Of a stretch of 64,000 nt of DNA, positions 23,810-32,830 are shown in pieces. The position numbers were made by a program, and so were the translations under genes. The DNA comes from CAYNRA01 sp046293395 (GTDB taxonomy: Bacteria > Bacteroidota > Bacteroidia > Cytophagales > Spirosomataceae), in the NCBI GenBank assembly GCA_046293395.1, contig JBKBOU010000003.1:434001-498000 (forward strand), given 5' to 3'. The notes beneath the pieces were generated by a model. That model had not been told where the DNA came from and ran no database searches. It saw only the letters and a program-made list of their open reading frames with translations. Within the stretch, counting starts at the first letter, position 1; each line of letters opens with the position of its first letter.

Positions 23810-24571
23810 TTAAACTAAGTAAAAGAATGTAAATACAAACACCCAGACTAAATCAACAAAGTGCCAGTAAAGACCAACTTTCTCTACCATTTCGTAGTGT
23901 CCTCTTTTTTCGTACACTCCATTTACGGTGTTATAGAAAATAATGACATTTAAAATAACCCCTGAAAGTACGTGCGTACCATGGAAACCTGTGATAAAGA
24001 AAAAGAAGTCAGCAAATGCTGTTGGTCCGTATTCGTTTACAACTAGATTTGCGCCAAATATTTTGGTACCATCCGCTAGCGTTAATCCTTCAGCTGAACC
24101 GTGGATAAAGTGTGACCATTCCCACGCTTGTGAACCTAGGAATACAAAACCACCTAAAATGGTCCACAACATCCATTTTTCAACATCCTCTTTGTCTTTT
24201 CTGTGCCCAGCTTCTACTGCAAGAACCATTGTAACTGAGCTAAAAATCAAGATAAAAGTCATGATTCCGACGAATACCAAGGGCAAACTTACCCCATGAA
24301 AGAAAGGTACTGCTTCGAACACTTTCTCTGGAACAGGCCACCAATCATGTGAAAGTTCAAAAGTTTTATGTGTCATATCAGGCATTACGTCTTTAAAGCT
24401 TGGAAAGCTAAATCTTACCAAACCGTAAGCGATAAGTAATGCTGAAAATGTAAAAGTGTCTGATAGTAAAAAAATCCACATCATCAGTTTGCCATAACCT
24501 ACTTTCATAGGTTGGACCCCACCTTCCCACATTAAATGTTCTGGGGTACTTGAAGTTTTAGTTGCTGCCAT
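23810..24571 (-). CDS. ctaE: Cytochrome c oxidase subunit III
   Basis: A 253-residue, seven-helix subunit III. Typical features are GFHGTHVLSGVILN with its conserved His residues, the Glu-containing AWEWSHFIHGSAEG segment, and the C-terminal HFVDLVWVFVFTFFYL. It supports the proton uptake and stability of the oxidase core. It lies 90 bp downstream of a second, shorter subunit III gene. A TAAATTTG box at 24603-24610 lies in that gap but lacks a -33 partner, so a secondary promoter is possible but weak. Confidence 0.93.
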   Translation of the reverse strand: MAATKTSSTPEHLMWEGGVQPMKVGYGKLMMWIFLLSDTFTFSALLIAYGLVRFSFPSFKDVMPDMTHKTFELSHDWWPVPEKVFEAVPFFHGVSLPLVFVGIMTFILIFSSVTMVLAVEAGHRKDKEDVEKWMLWTILGGFVFLGSQAWEWSHFIHGSAEGLTLADGTKIFGANLVVNEYGPTAFADFFFFITGFHGTHVLSGVILNVIIFYNTVNGVYEKRGHYEMVEKVGLYWHFVDLVWVFVFTFFYLV

Positions 24572-24661
24572 AAAAATTGATTGAGTTTTTCAAAAACATA
24601 AGCAAATTTAGTAAACAAATGATTTAAAATACTTCTTGCTTAAAAGTTTTTAGGATTATTT

Positions 24662-25240
24662 TTATCTAAAGTAAATTAAAAACACCAGTAAATACACCCA
24701 AAGTAAATCTAAGAAATGCCAATATGTATTACATACTTGAAGTTGTACTAATTTTTTCGAGTGTATTTTAGTTCTAAATGCGGCTAAGAAAGCAGCTAAA
24801 ATAACAAAAAGACCTGAAACGAGGTGAATTCCGTGTAAGCCGGTTAGTATATAGAAGAAACTTCCAGACGGATTTCCCTTTAAATAAACACCTTGTCTTT
24901 GTAAGTCTTGCCATCCAAAATATTGCAAAATCAAGAATATCAATCCCAAGACAAATGCTATCGAAATGAATATTTTCAGGTTTTTAAACTCGTCTTTTTT
25001 TGCCATTTTAAGTGACAACTCAAGAAAAAGGCTACTAAATAACAAAACTACGGTACTTACATAAAAAATGGAAGGGATTGTAAATTCAGTCCAGTTACCT
25101 TCTGCTCTTCTAACCAAATAGGCACTCGTTTGCGATGCAAACAACATGACAATTGAAATGATGAATAACCATGTAATAAACTTCCATTTATTGACGGTCA
25201 AAATAGGTGTTGGCTTTTGAGAAATACTTTTACTTTTCAT
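24662..25240 (-). CDS. Second heme-copper oxidase subunit III-family protein
   Basis: A 192-residue protein with five predicted helices and the subunit III marks GLHGIHLVSGLFVILAAF and YWHFLDLLWVYLLVFLIYF. It is shorter than the ctaE product, lacking the first two helices, as in the short subunit III group common in Bacteroidota. Its first base overlaps the last base of ctaB. Both subunit III proteins may join the same oxidase, or this one may act in assembly. I cannot decide from sequence. Confidence 0.88.
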   Translation of the reverse strand: MKSKSISQKPTPILTVNKWKFITWLFIISIVMLFASQTSAYLVRRAEGNWTEFTIPSIFYVSTVVLLFSSLFLELSLKMAKKDEFKNLKIFISIAFVLGLIFLILQYFGWQDLQRQGVYLKGNPSGSFFYILTGLHGIHLVSGLFVILAAFLAAFRTKIHSKKLVQLQVCNTYWHFLDLLWVYLLVFLIYFR

Positions 25241-26124
25241 TATATTTTATCAAAAAGATACGATAATTGAACAATTGGTAGATATAAAAACGAACCAAAC
25301 ATTAACTGAAGTGCTGCTTTGTCATTCACTTTTCTCATTAAATGGAATGTTTGTGCCAAGAATAATAGACCACATAACATCGCAATTATGGCAGAGTTTA
25401 GACCCGTCATTTCCAGATAAAAAGGAACCCAGCAAAGAGGAATTAAAAAGAGCGTATATATCATCATTTGAAAAGCTGTATGGATATTTTTTTCACCTGA
25501 TGATGGTAGAAGTTTGAAACCTGCCTTTTTATAATCCTCGTCCAAAACCCAGGCAATTGCCCAAAAATGCGGAAATTGCCAAAAGAACTGAATGGCAAAT
25601 AATATACCGGGCTCTAGTCCAAAATGACCTGTTGCTGCAACCCAGCCAATCATTGGTGGAAAGGCACCAGGAAGTGCCCCAACTGCAACTGCTATTGGAC
25701 CTACTCTTTTTAAGGGTGTATAGACAAAACCATACAATATAATGCTTAACAAGGCTAATAAAGCAGCCTTATAGTTAAAAACGAGTGTTAATAGACATAT
25801 TGAAGAAACACCCAAAACAAGTGAGAAAATCCTGGCTTCTTGTGTCGAGATTCTTCCTGATGGAAGCGGCCTATCCTTCGTTCTTTTCATGAGTTTATCC
25901 AAATTGATTTCTATCAATTGGTTAATCACATTTGCCGATGCCGTTGTTGCGTAACCTGCTACGGCAAAGATTACAAGCTTTACTATATTGAAGTCTTGGA
26001 CAGCTAAAGCGTATCCGAATAAGCTCGAAAAAACAACGGTTATACTCAATCTAAACTTTGTTAAGTCGAAGAGCGCCCTTGCCTTTTCTATGTTTTTATT
26101 TTTACTTATTGAAATTTGGTTCAT
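25240..26124 (-). CDS. ctaB: Protoheme IX farnesyltransferase (heme O synthase)
   Basis: Adds a farnesyl group to heme b to form heme O, the first step to heme A. The 294-residue UbiA-family membrane protein has the Asp-rich motif region NVINQLIEINLDKLMKRTKDRPLPSG (key part LDKLMKRTKDRPLPSGRIS) and a later VLDEDYKKAGFKLLP loop. The first in-frame start is a GTG at 26127; the ATG at 26124 is used. It lies 4 bp after ctaA, so the two heme A genes are coupled. Confidence 0.95.
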   Translation of the reverse strand: MNQISISKNKNIEKARALFDLTKFRLSITVVFSSLFGYALAVQDFNIVKLVIFAVAGYATTASANVINQLIEINLDKLMKRTKDRPLPSGRISTQEARIFSLVLGVSSICLLTLVFNYKAALLALLSIILYGFVYTPLKRVGPIAVAVGALPGAFPPMIGWVAATGHFGLEPGILFAIQFFWQFPHFWAIAWVLDEDYKKAGFKLLPSSGEKNIHTAFQMMIYTLFLIPLCWVPFYLEMTGLNSAIIAMLCGLLFLAQTFHLMRKVNDKAALQLMFGSFLYLPIVQLSYLFDKI

Positions 26125-26128
26125 CACA

Positions 26129-27061
26129 TTACCTTAATTTAGACCTGACTAAAACGATGGATAATACTCCCAAAATAATCGTTGAAAAAGCAAGATGGAA
26201 TGGCTGTGCATATCTTGAAATATCAAAAATATACAAAATCAAGCCTGTCAGAAATTCCGAAATCACTAAATAGAATGTCCATTTAACGGATGCATTTATT
26301 GTCTCTTTTTTTCTTTTTTCTGAGCTATACAAGATGTAGGAAAGAATTGTCAACGCTGAAGCAAGTAAAATGTGTACGTAGAAAATGTTTCCAAGATTAT
26401 TACTCCATTCATTTCTCGGAATACTTGAGTATAACGAAAGGGAGTCAACAACTTCCCTTACTTGCGTACCAAGTAGAATTTGAAGACTTGTTAGTATTAA
26501 AAGTAATTTTGCAATAAATTCTGACTGATTATCTAGCTCAAATGCCATCGAAAGTTTATATTCATTTTTAGCATGAACATAAATGTAGTTATATACATAA
26601 ACCATTAGTAAAGCAACAATCATATGTAACGTAACCATCACCGGAAGTAGCTCGTTGAATACCACTTTAGAACCCAACCAACCTTGGAAAACAACCATGA
26701 TTAGCCCGATGAGGGAAGCATACCATGTCTTTCTATTTCTTTTCTTGTGTACGAACCATGATGCAACAGTCGTTGCCAAAATGATTAGGCCTACCAATAC
26801 ACCAGCGAGTCTATTTAGGTACTCAGTCCATGTTTTGAACACATTGAACTCAACCTCTCCTTTCAACTTCTGACCAAATATTTCTTCATAATTTGGAGGT
26901 AACTCACTAACATCCGTTGGAGGAATCCATAAACCAAAGCATTTTGGCCAGTCTGGACATCCCATACCTGAACCTGTTGCCCTTACCAATCCACCGATAA
27001 AAATCAACAGATACAGTGCGACTAAAGCTACAACAGACAAATAATAAAATTTTCTTACCAT
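26129..27061 (-). CDS. ctaA: Heme A synthase
   Basis: Oxidises the C8 methyl of heme O to the formyl group of heme A. The 310-residue, eight-helix COX15/CtaA protein has the N-terminal GGLVRATGSGMGCPDWPKCFG signature. Heme-ligand histidines fall in VTLHMIVALLMVY and QPFHLAFSTI, and TEYLNRLAG contains the conserved Glu. The only cysteines seen in the first loop are in GCPDWPKC. It begins 8 bp after the T-run of a strong intrinsic terminator (27069-27111), so expression from the upstream operon depends on readthrough. Confidence 0.94.
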   Translation of the reverse strand: MVRKFYYLSVVALVALYLLIFIGGLVRATGSGMGCPDWPKCFGLWIPPTDVSELPPNYEEIFGQKLKGEVEFNVFKTWTEYLNRLAGVLVGLIILATTVASWFVHKKRNRKTWYASLIGLIMVVFQGWLGSKVVFNELLPVMVTLHMIVALLMVYVYNYIYVHAKNEYKLSMAFELDNQSEFIAKLLLILTSLQILLGTQVREVVDSLSLYSSIPRNEWSNNLGNIFYVHILLASALTILSYILYSSEKRKKETINASVKWTFYLVISEFLTGLILYIFDISRYAQPFHLAFSTIILGVLSIVLVRSKLR

Positions 27062-27068
27062 CTTATTA

Positions 27069-27111
27069 GAAAAAAAGCGAAATATAAGGTACTGTGTACT
27101 TTATATTTCGC
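27069..27111 (-). terminator. Intrinsic terminator between ctaD and ctaA
   Basis: A 16-bp stem with one G-U pair (27077-27092 and 27096-27111), a TGT loop and a following run of eight T on the minus strand. It ends 7 bp before the ctaA start and would reduce transcription of heme-synthesis and assembly genes relative to the act and ctaCD genes. Confidence 0.85.
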
Positions 27112-27140
27112 AATTATTGTACAATTTACCTTGCGATAAA

Positions 27141-29015
27141 TTAATCAGGGATATTGTAATCGAATTTAATATTCTTAATGTCCTCTTCTTGTTTGATTAA
27201 CTCTGTTTCTTCAGGTAGATTAGACTCAGGTGTTTCAGAGAAAGGAACATTTTGAGGTATAAAATCAACTGCTGAACCAGGCTTGCTATAATCATAAGGC
27301 CATCTGTAAACAGTAGGGATTTCACCTTCCCAGTTACCATGACCTGGTTCGATTGGGGTTGTCCACTCTAATGTAGTAGAGTTCCAAGGGTTTGCAGTTG
27401 CCTTTTTCCCTTTGAATATAGAGTAAACAAAGTTATATAAGAATATAAACTGAGCCACGAAAGTCAATATTGCAGCAATTGATATGAAGCTATTCAAGTC
27501 TGTGTATGTATTGAAAGTTTCGAAGCCTGACCACTGGTAGTATCTTCTTGGGAAACCGGCAATTCCTATATAGTGCATTGGGAAAAACACTAAGTAAACA
27601 CCAACGAATGTTAACCAAAAGTGTACATAACCCAATGATTTGTTCATCATTCTACCAAACATTTTTGGGAACCAGTGGTAAACACCAGCAATCATACCGA
27701 AGAATGCAGCAGAACCCATCACAAGGTGGAAGTGAGCAACAACAAAGTATGTATCATGTAGCTGTATGTCTAAAGCACTATTTCCAAGAATAATACCAGT
27801 TAGACCGCCAGATACGAAGAACGATACGAGACCAATCGCAAAAAGCATTGCTGGCGTAAAGATGATGTTACCTTTCCAAAGTGTTGTTATGTAGTTGAAC
27901 GCTTTCACAGCAGATGGAACAGCAATAATCAGCGTTAATAACATAAATACAGAACCTAGGAACGGATTCATACCTGTCATGAACATGTGGTGAGCCCACA
28001 CAATGAATGCTAAGAACATGATACCTGCCATTGAGAAAATCATTGCTTTGTAACCAAAAATCGGTTTTCTTGAATTAGTTGCAATGATTTCAGATGTTAA
28101 TCCTAGTGCAGGTAGAATTACGATATAAACTTCAGGGTGCCCTAGGAACCAGAACAAGTGTTGGAATAAAATAGGGCTACCACCTTGATTTGGCAAAGCT
28201 TGTCCGTTAATGTAAATATCAGATAAGTAGAATGAAGTTCCGAAACTTCTGTCGAAAATTAGCAATAATACTGCTGAAAAAAGAACAGGGAAAGAGAGAA
28301 TCCCTAGGATTGCGGTAAATGTAAATGCCCAGATTGTCAAAGGCATTTTGTCAAATGACATACCTTTTGTTCTTAGGTTGATAACAGTTGTTACATAATT
28401 GATACCACCTAACAAGCTTGACATAATGAATAGTGCCATTGCCACTAACCACATAGTCATACCCGTACCAGAACCCGGATTTGCATCAGCTAACGCACTT
28501 AACGGAGGATAAATCACCCAACCACCACCTGCAGGGCCCGTTTCAAGGAATACAGAGTAGAACATTATAACACTTGATGCAAAGAAAATCCAGTATGACA
28601 ACATGTTCATGAAACCAGACGCCATATCTCTTGCACCAATTTGCAATGGAATCAAGAAATTTGAGAATGTTCCGCTAAGACCAGCAGTCAATACAAAGAA
28701 TACCATGATTGTACCGTGCATTGTTACCAAAGCAAGGTAAAAGTTAGGATCTAGTTTACCTTGTTCGTCAATCCACCCTCCTAGGATTGGCTTTAACCAT
28801 GACAAGTCCATATCTGGAAAACCCAATTGAAGGCGGAATATACTTGACATTAATCCCCCGATAATTGCCCAAAATATACCAGTGAATAGGTATTGTTTTG
28901 CAATCGTTTTATGGTCTAGGGAGAATATGTATTTACTAAAAAAACCTTGCTCGTGATGATGCTCTTCGTGTGCATCATGCGAGTCTGTCTGTACATTTTG
29001 TGCTAGCGTTGACAT
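27141..29015 (-). CDS. ctaD: Cytochrome c oxidase subunit I
   Basis: Catalytic subunit of an aa3-type oxidase, with heme a, heme a3 and CuB. The 624-residue protein has at least 12 helices. Heme and copper ligands are visible: TMHGTIMVFF (heme a), LGHPEVYIVILP (CuB His and its cross-linked Tyr), VWAHHMFMTGM (CuB) and HDTYFVVAHFHLVMG (heme a3 and a). The Glu in GHPEVY puts it in the A1 family of proton-pumping oxidases. An N-terminal His-rich tail (DAHEEHHHEQG) and an acidic C-terminal tail extend beyond the core. It follows ctaC by 21 bp. Confidence 0.97.
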   Translation of the reverse strand: MSTLAQNVQTDSHDAHEEHHHEQGFFSKYIFSLDHKTIAKQYLFTGIFWAIIGGLMSSIFRLQLGFPDMDLSWLKPILGGWIDEQGKLDPNFYLALVTMHGTIMVFFVLTAGLSGTFSNFLIPLQIGARDMASGFMNMLSYWIFFASSVIMFYSVFLETGPAGGGWVIYPPLSALADANPGSGTGMTMWLVAMALFIMSSLLGGINYVTTVINLRTKGMSFDKMPLTIWAFTFTAILGILSFPVLFSAVLLLIFDRSFGTSFYLSDIYINGQALPNQGGSPILFQHLFWFLGHPEVYIVILPALGLTSEIIATNSRKPIFGYKAMIFSMAGIMFLAFIVWAHHMFMTGMNPFLGSVFMLLTLIIAVPSAVKAFNYITTLWKGNIIFTPAMLFAIGLVSFFVSGGLTGIILGNSALDIQLHDTYFVVAHFHLVMGSAAFFGMIAGVYHWFPKMFGRMMNKSLGYVHFWLTFVGVYLVFFPMHYIGIAGFPRRYYQWSGFETFNTYTDLNSFISIAAILTFVAQFIFLYNFVYSIFKGKKATANPWNSTTLEWTTPIEPGHGNWEGEIPTVYRWPYDYSKPGSAVDFIPQNVPFSETPESNLPEETELIKQEEDIKNIKFDYNIPD

Positions 29016-29036
29016 AGTCTATTTTTTAAATTATTC

Positions 29037-30167
29037 TTATTTCAATGATACACTTACATTTGATGTATTTCCTCCATCTGTGGTTGCTTCATTTGCAACT
29101 TCAGTTCCTTCAGCAGCTGGGATATATTTCATTGCTCTTGCCTTCAAATTTTCGGGCACAGATTCTATGTATTTCGGATAAACTGCGAGGAAAGGTTTTT
29201 GTTCCTTCTTCCATTTTTCAAACTCATCTTGCTCTTCTACTACTAACTTGAGTTTCATTGCAAAGTGACCTCTACCGCAAACCTCAGTACAAGCAATTTC
29301 GTAATTAAAATCAGGATTACCCAATTCTGCTCTCATCTCCTCAGTACTTTTATCAGGATGAAACCAGAACTTTGTTGGCATACCAGGTACAGCGTCCATT
29401 TTGACGCGCATGTGAGGTATGAACACGCTATGTAGAACGTCCCTTGCTCTAATTTTGATTAGTACTGGCTTACCTTTTGGGATGTGCATTTCAGTTTCGT
29501 TTGTAAAATCATCAAACGAATTTTCGTCTGTGAAGTCAATCCCAAAAATATTACCATTTGCATCATCCATCAATTTGTACGAATAATCACCCAAAGTATT
29601 ATCATCAACACCAGGGTATCTAACTTGCCATCCAAATTGCTTACCCATAATTTCAACCACTTCGGAATCTTCAGGTGCTTCATCCATTACTTTGTTCCAT
29701 ACTAACAAACCTGAAAAGACTAGGCCTGCCATTACAATAGCTGGAATCACAGTCCAAATTAGTTCAAGTTTATTATTGTGTGGGTAAAATGTAGCTCTTA
29801 CATTCTTGTTGTATCTATACTTGTACGAAAAATAGAATAACAATGTGTTTACTACAAAGAAAGCAACTGTGATAACAGTCATAGAAACCCAAAACCAAAA
29901 ATCTGTTTCTCGGCCATGAACTGATGATGCCTCAGGAAGAAAATCTTTTCTATATACCATGAAAGACCAAACAGCACCGATAACACTCAATACCCAGAAG
30001 ATTACCAAACCAGCTGCATTTGCATTATTTGCACCATCAACTTCTGAAGAGGCATCTTCTGCAACCCCTTCATTCTTTACACCCTTGATTAGCTTCTGTG
30101 TTTTGCCAATCACCATGAAGGTTAGAACAAGGAAAACAATAGCTAATAAAGCAACAACGATAGTCAT
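29037..30167 (-). CDS. ctaC: Cytochrome c oxidase subunit II (CuA)
   Basis: Accepts electrons from cytochrome c and passes them through CuA to subunit I. The 376-residue protein has an extra N-terminal helix (MTIVVALLAIVFLVLTFMVI) and then the two usual transmembrane hairpin helices and a periplasmic cupredoxin domain. CuA ligands are HSVFIPHMRVKMD and CTEVCGRGHFAMKL. There is no CxxCH, so this is not a caa3-type fused subunit. The electron donor is likely a separate cytochrome, such as the ActE or ActA heme domains encoded upstream. It starts 60 bp after actF. Confidence 0.95.
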   Translation of the reverse strand: MTIVVALLAIVFLVLTFMVIGKTQKLIKGVKNEGVAEDASSEVDGANNANAAGLVIFWVLSVIGAVWSFMVYRKDFLPEASSVHGRETDFWFWVSMTVITVAFFVVNTLLFYFSYKYRYNKNVRATFYPHNNKLELIWTVIPAIVMAGLVFSGLLVWNKVMDEAPEDSEVVEIMGKQFGWQVRYPGVDDNTLGDYSYKLMDDANGNIFGIDFTDENSFDDFTNETEMHIPKGKPVLIKIRARDVLHSVFIPHMRVKMDAVPGMPTKFWFHPDKSTEEMRAELGNPDFNYEIACTEVCGRGHFAMKLKLVVEEQDEFEKWKKEQKPFLAVYPKYIESVPENLKARAMKYIPAAEGTEVANEATTDGGNTSNVSVSLK

Positions 30168-30227
30168 AGTTTTTGTATTATTACTTGAATACTAGTTAAT
30201 CAATTTGTCCAACAAAAATGTTTGGAA

Positions 30228-31565
30228 TTAAATATCGTGGTGCAAACTTTCTTCGAGGAACGGATGGTTCTTAGGAATTAGATTTGCTTTAGATAATTGA
30301 TTCGCAACAAAATAAATGAATAGAGAAGCGAAAACGAGTGTAGTACCCCATTCGATTAATCCTATTCCACCCTGTTCTTTCGCAATTCCAGGCATGTGCA
30401 TTTGATAAAAATCAAACCAATGACCCACTAGAATTGCTCCACACGCAAGCTTCAAAAGCGTCTTGTTTCTTTTTGAATTTCTTGCCATCAATAGCAATAA
30501 TGGAAAAAAGAAATTAAGAACGAAATTGATATGGAAAGGCCACCAATAACGCCCGTCATATCCTGTAAATCTTTCTCTGAAGTAGATTGTTTCTTCTGGT
30601 AGGTTTGCGTAAAAAATCAATAAATATTGTGCAAACCAAACATACGTCCAAAAGATAGAAAATCCGAATACCAACTTACCTAAATCATGAATTGTACTCT
30701 CTTTCACAGCATTTAGATAACCATTATCTTTTAGGATAAGAACCGTTAACATAATTGTTGCCAAACCAGCTACGTGCCAAGAGGCTAAATGATACCAGCC
30801 ATACATCGTAGAAAACCAGTGGGTATCGATTGACATGGATAAATCCCAAGCTGATGTTGAAGACGTTACTGCGAAGAATATCAAAAAGAATTTAGCATAC
30901 TTTCTACTTGTGTTATAATATGATAAGTCTGCATATTGATCCTCTAGCAGAGAGTTTTTCCGAATCATTAACCACAGAATATACCATACAACGAAATACG
31001 CTACTAATCTTGCCAAGTAGAAAAAGTTGTTCAAATACCAAGATTTGCCAGCGATTATTTTGTCATAGTTTTCAGCCAATGGATCCATGATACCATCATG
31101 CGTCCAGTGCATTACAATATGTCTCGTTGAAGGAATTGCAAATAAAGCCAGAAGAATCACAGATGGCACGATCATAAATGCTGGTAATGCCTCAGGAACT
31201 CTTTTAATTGTAGCATACCATCCTGCTTTGGCTACATAATTGTATGACATAAAAAATACGCCTACAACTGCTATTCCAAGGAAGTAAACGCTGTTCATCC
31301 ACAAGTTTGCTATGATTCTTGAAAACAAAGTGGCACCATGGTGTCCTTCCCCATGACCATGTGCCGCGTGACCTGCATCGTGGCCACCTTCTGCGCCATG
31401 ACCTGTACTTTCCCAGACGCCAATGCTCCAGTGATTATGCAGTAAAAAGGCACCTAGTGCGACCATTATAATACCCAAAACAATGCCTAATCGTAGCTTT
31501 GATTTAAGTTCCGAGCTAAAAACAAATTGCTCTTCGATTGAATGTATTTCGTGTTTGTGAGCCAT
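30228..31565 (-). CDS. actF: Alternative complex III subunit ActF
   Basis: A 445-residue membrane protein with about ten helices, matching the ActF subunit of the quinol:cytochrome c oxidoreductase known from Rhodothermus and Flavobacterium. It is related to ActC but lacks a cofactor. A His/Gly-rich loop after the first helix (HGAEGGHDAGHAAHGHGEGH) is unusual and could bind metal. Typical segments are SIDTHWFSTMYGWYHLASWH and WTYVWFAQYLLIFYANLPEE. It is the last act gene, 87 bp after actE and 60 bp before ctaC. Confidence 0.9.
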   Translation of the reverse strand: MAHKHEIHSIEEQFVFSSELKSKLRLGIVLGIIMVALGAFLLHNHWSIGVWESTGHGAEGGHDAGHAAHGHGEGHHGATLFSRIIANLWMNSVYFLGIAVVGVFFMSYNYVAKAGWYATIKRVPEALPAFMIVPSVILLALFAIPSTRHIVMHWTHDGIMDPLAENYDKIIAGKSWYLNNFFYLARLVAYFVVWYILWLMIRKNSLLEDQYADLSYYNTSRKYAKFFLIFFAVTSSTSAWDLSMSIDTHWFSTMYGWYHLASWHVAGLATIMLTVLILKDNGYLNAVKESTIHDLGKLVFGFSIFWTYVWFAQYLLIFYANLPEETIYFRERFTGYDGRYWWPFHINFVLNFFFPLLLLMARNSKRNKTLLKLACGAILVGHWFDFYQMHMPGIAKEQGGIGLIEWGTTLVFASLFIYFVANQLSKANLIPKNHPFLEESLHHDI

Positions 31566-31652
31566 TTCTTAATAAGATTAACAATCCCCTTCCCTATGGG
31601 GTAATTTTACGAGCATAATTCCTTCTAGGGTGAAGGGACTCATTACTTTAAA

Positions 31653-32258
31653 TTAACTGCCTAACTGCAGGCGATGTACGTAATGTACGATTTTCCATCT
31701 TTCTTCGGCAGTCATTTGCGAACCATGCGGCCACATACGACCTTTACCATGTGTTATCACGTGGAAAATATGCCCACCACTTACATCTTTCAATGCATCA
31801 GAAGCATAATTTGGTACACCCGCATACTTTTGTCCAACTTTTCCATCTCCTGCTCCATTCGCTCCGTGGCAGTGCTGACAATATCTTTCATAAAGTAGTT
31901 TACCTTCTTCTTCAACACCTTCAGACCAAGCTATTGGATTGACCAAAACTTTTGAGGCTAAGTTTAAACTATCTTTGTGTATATCATAAACCATAAGGTC
32001 TCTTGTATATGTAGAGTCACCTTCATTTACAAATACCGTATTGTAATTTCTTCTTGAAACAGTACCTTGTACCGGAAGTCGCATATTCATTCCCTTTGGA
32101 TTAATGGTATTTTCCCTCCATTGAGTTTGAGACTCATACGCTCTCGAATTATACATATTTGGAGCAAACTCTATTCCCGTACTATTATTATCTTTACATG
32201 AAATAATAGTAGTACTAATGAGAGAAAGAGTGATTGCTGATAAATTTCTGATTTTCAT
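31653..32258 (-). CDS. actE: Alternative complex III monoheme cytochrome c subunit ActE
   Basis: A 201-residue lipoprotein (signal ending TIISC) with one c-type heme site, CQHCHGANGAGDGKVG, and a distal Met likely in GRMWPHGSQM. It is the monoheme electron-transfer subunit of alternative complex III, placed on the periplasmic side, and may pass electrons to oxidase subunit II. Spacing to actD is 22 bp. Confidence 0.92.
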   Translation of the reverse strand: MKIRNLSAITLSLISTTIISCKDNNSTGIEFAPNMYNSRAYESQTQWRENTINPKGMNMRLPVQGTVSRRNYNTVFVNEGDSTYTRDLMVYDIHKDSLNLASKVLVNPIAWSEGVEEEGKLLYERYCQHCHGANGAGDGKVGQKYAGVPNYASDALKDVSGGHIFHVITHGKGRMWPHGSQMTAEERWKIVHYVHRLQLGS

Positions 32259-32279
32259 AATTATTTGGTTTTCAACAAT

Positions 32280-32801
32280 TTATACCTCTTTAATATTAAC
32301 TTCTGACGCACCACTCTCCTTCAAGTACTCCGTGATTTCGGATTCAGTCATCGTATTTTTATCCAAGCTGATTGCCATGATAAACTTATCATCTGTACTT
32401 CTTGGATCAAAAATTAATGGCTTTTTTGTCGGGCCGAGATCTTCCATAAAGAAGAAAGTGAATGACATACCGAAGGCAGCAAAAAGAACAGTCATTTCAA
32501 ACAAAATTGGAATATTTGTTGGAAATGGAAAGAAGTTTTTACCCCCAATGTTCATTGGCCAGTCGATTCCTAGCGTCCAGAATGTCAATAGTAAAGCAAG
32601 TGAAATACCTGTTACACCAAATAAAAATGCGGGAACTCCCATTCTTGGTCTGTCGTATCCCAACGCGTGATCAAGACCGTGAATAGGGAATGGAGTAAAT
32701 ACTTCATGAATTTTAACTCCCTTTTGTCTTACTTCTGATACAGCATTAACGACAACTTCTTCGTCATCGAAAACACCTACTATATATTTTGTTTCTGACA
32801 T
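32280..32801 (-). CDS. actD: Alternative complex III subunit ActD (DUF3341)
   Basis: A 173-residue protein with an N-terminal soluble domain (YIVGVFDDEEVVVNAVSEVR) and two central helices. It belongs to DUF3341, the ActD subunit. Its known role is structural, with no cofactor. It lies 30 bp after actC and 22 bp before actE. Confidence 0.92.
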   Translation of the reverse strand: MSETKYIVGVFDDEEVVVNAVSEVRQKGVKIHEVFTPFPIHGLDHALGYDRPRMGVPAFLFGVTGISLALLLTFWTLGIDWPMNIGGKNFFPFPTNIPILFEMTVLFAAFGMSFTFFFMEDLGPTKKPLIFDPRSTDDKFIMAISLDKNTMTESEITEYLKESGASEVNIKEV

Positions 32802-32830
32802 CTCTATTATATAAAATAATTAATGAATGA

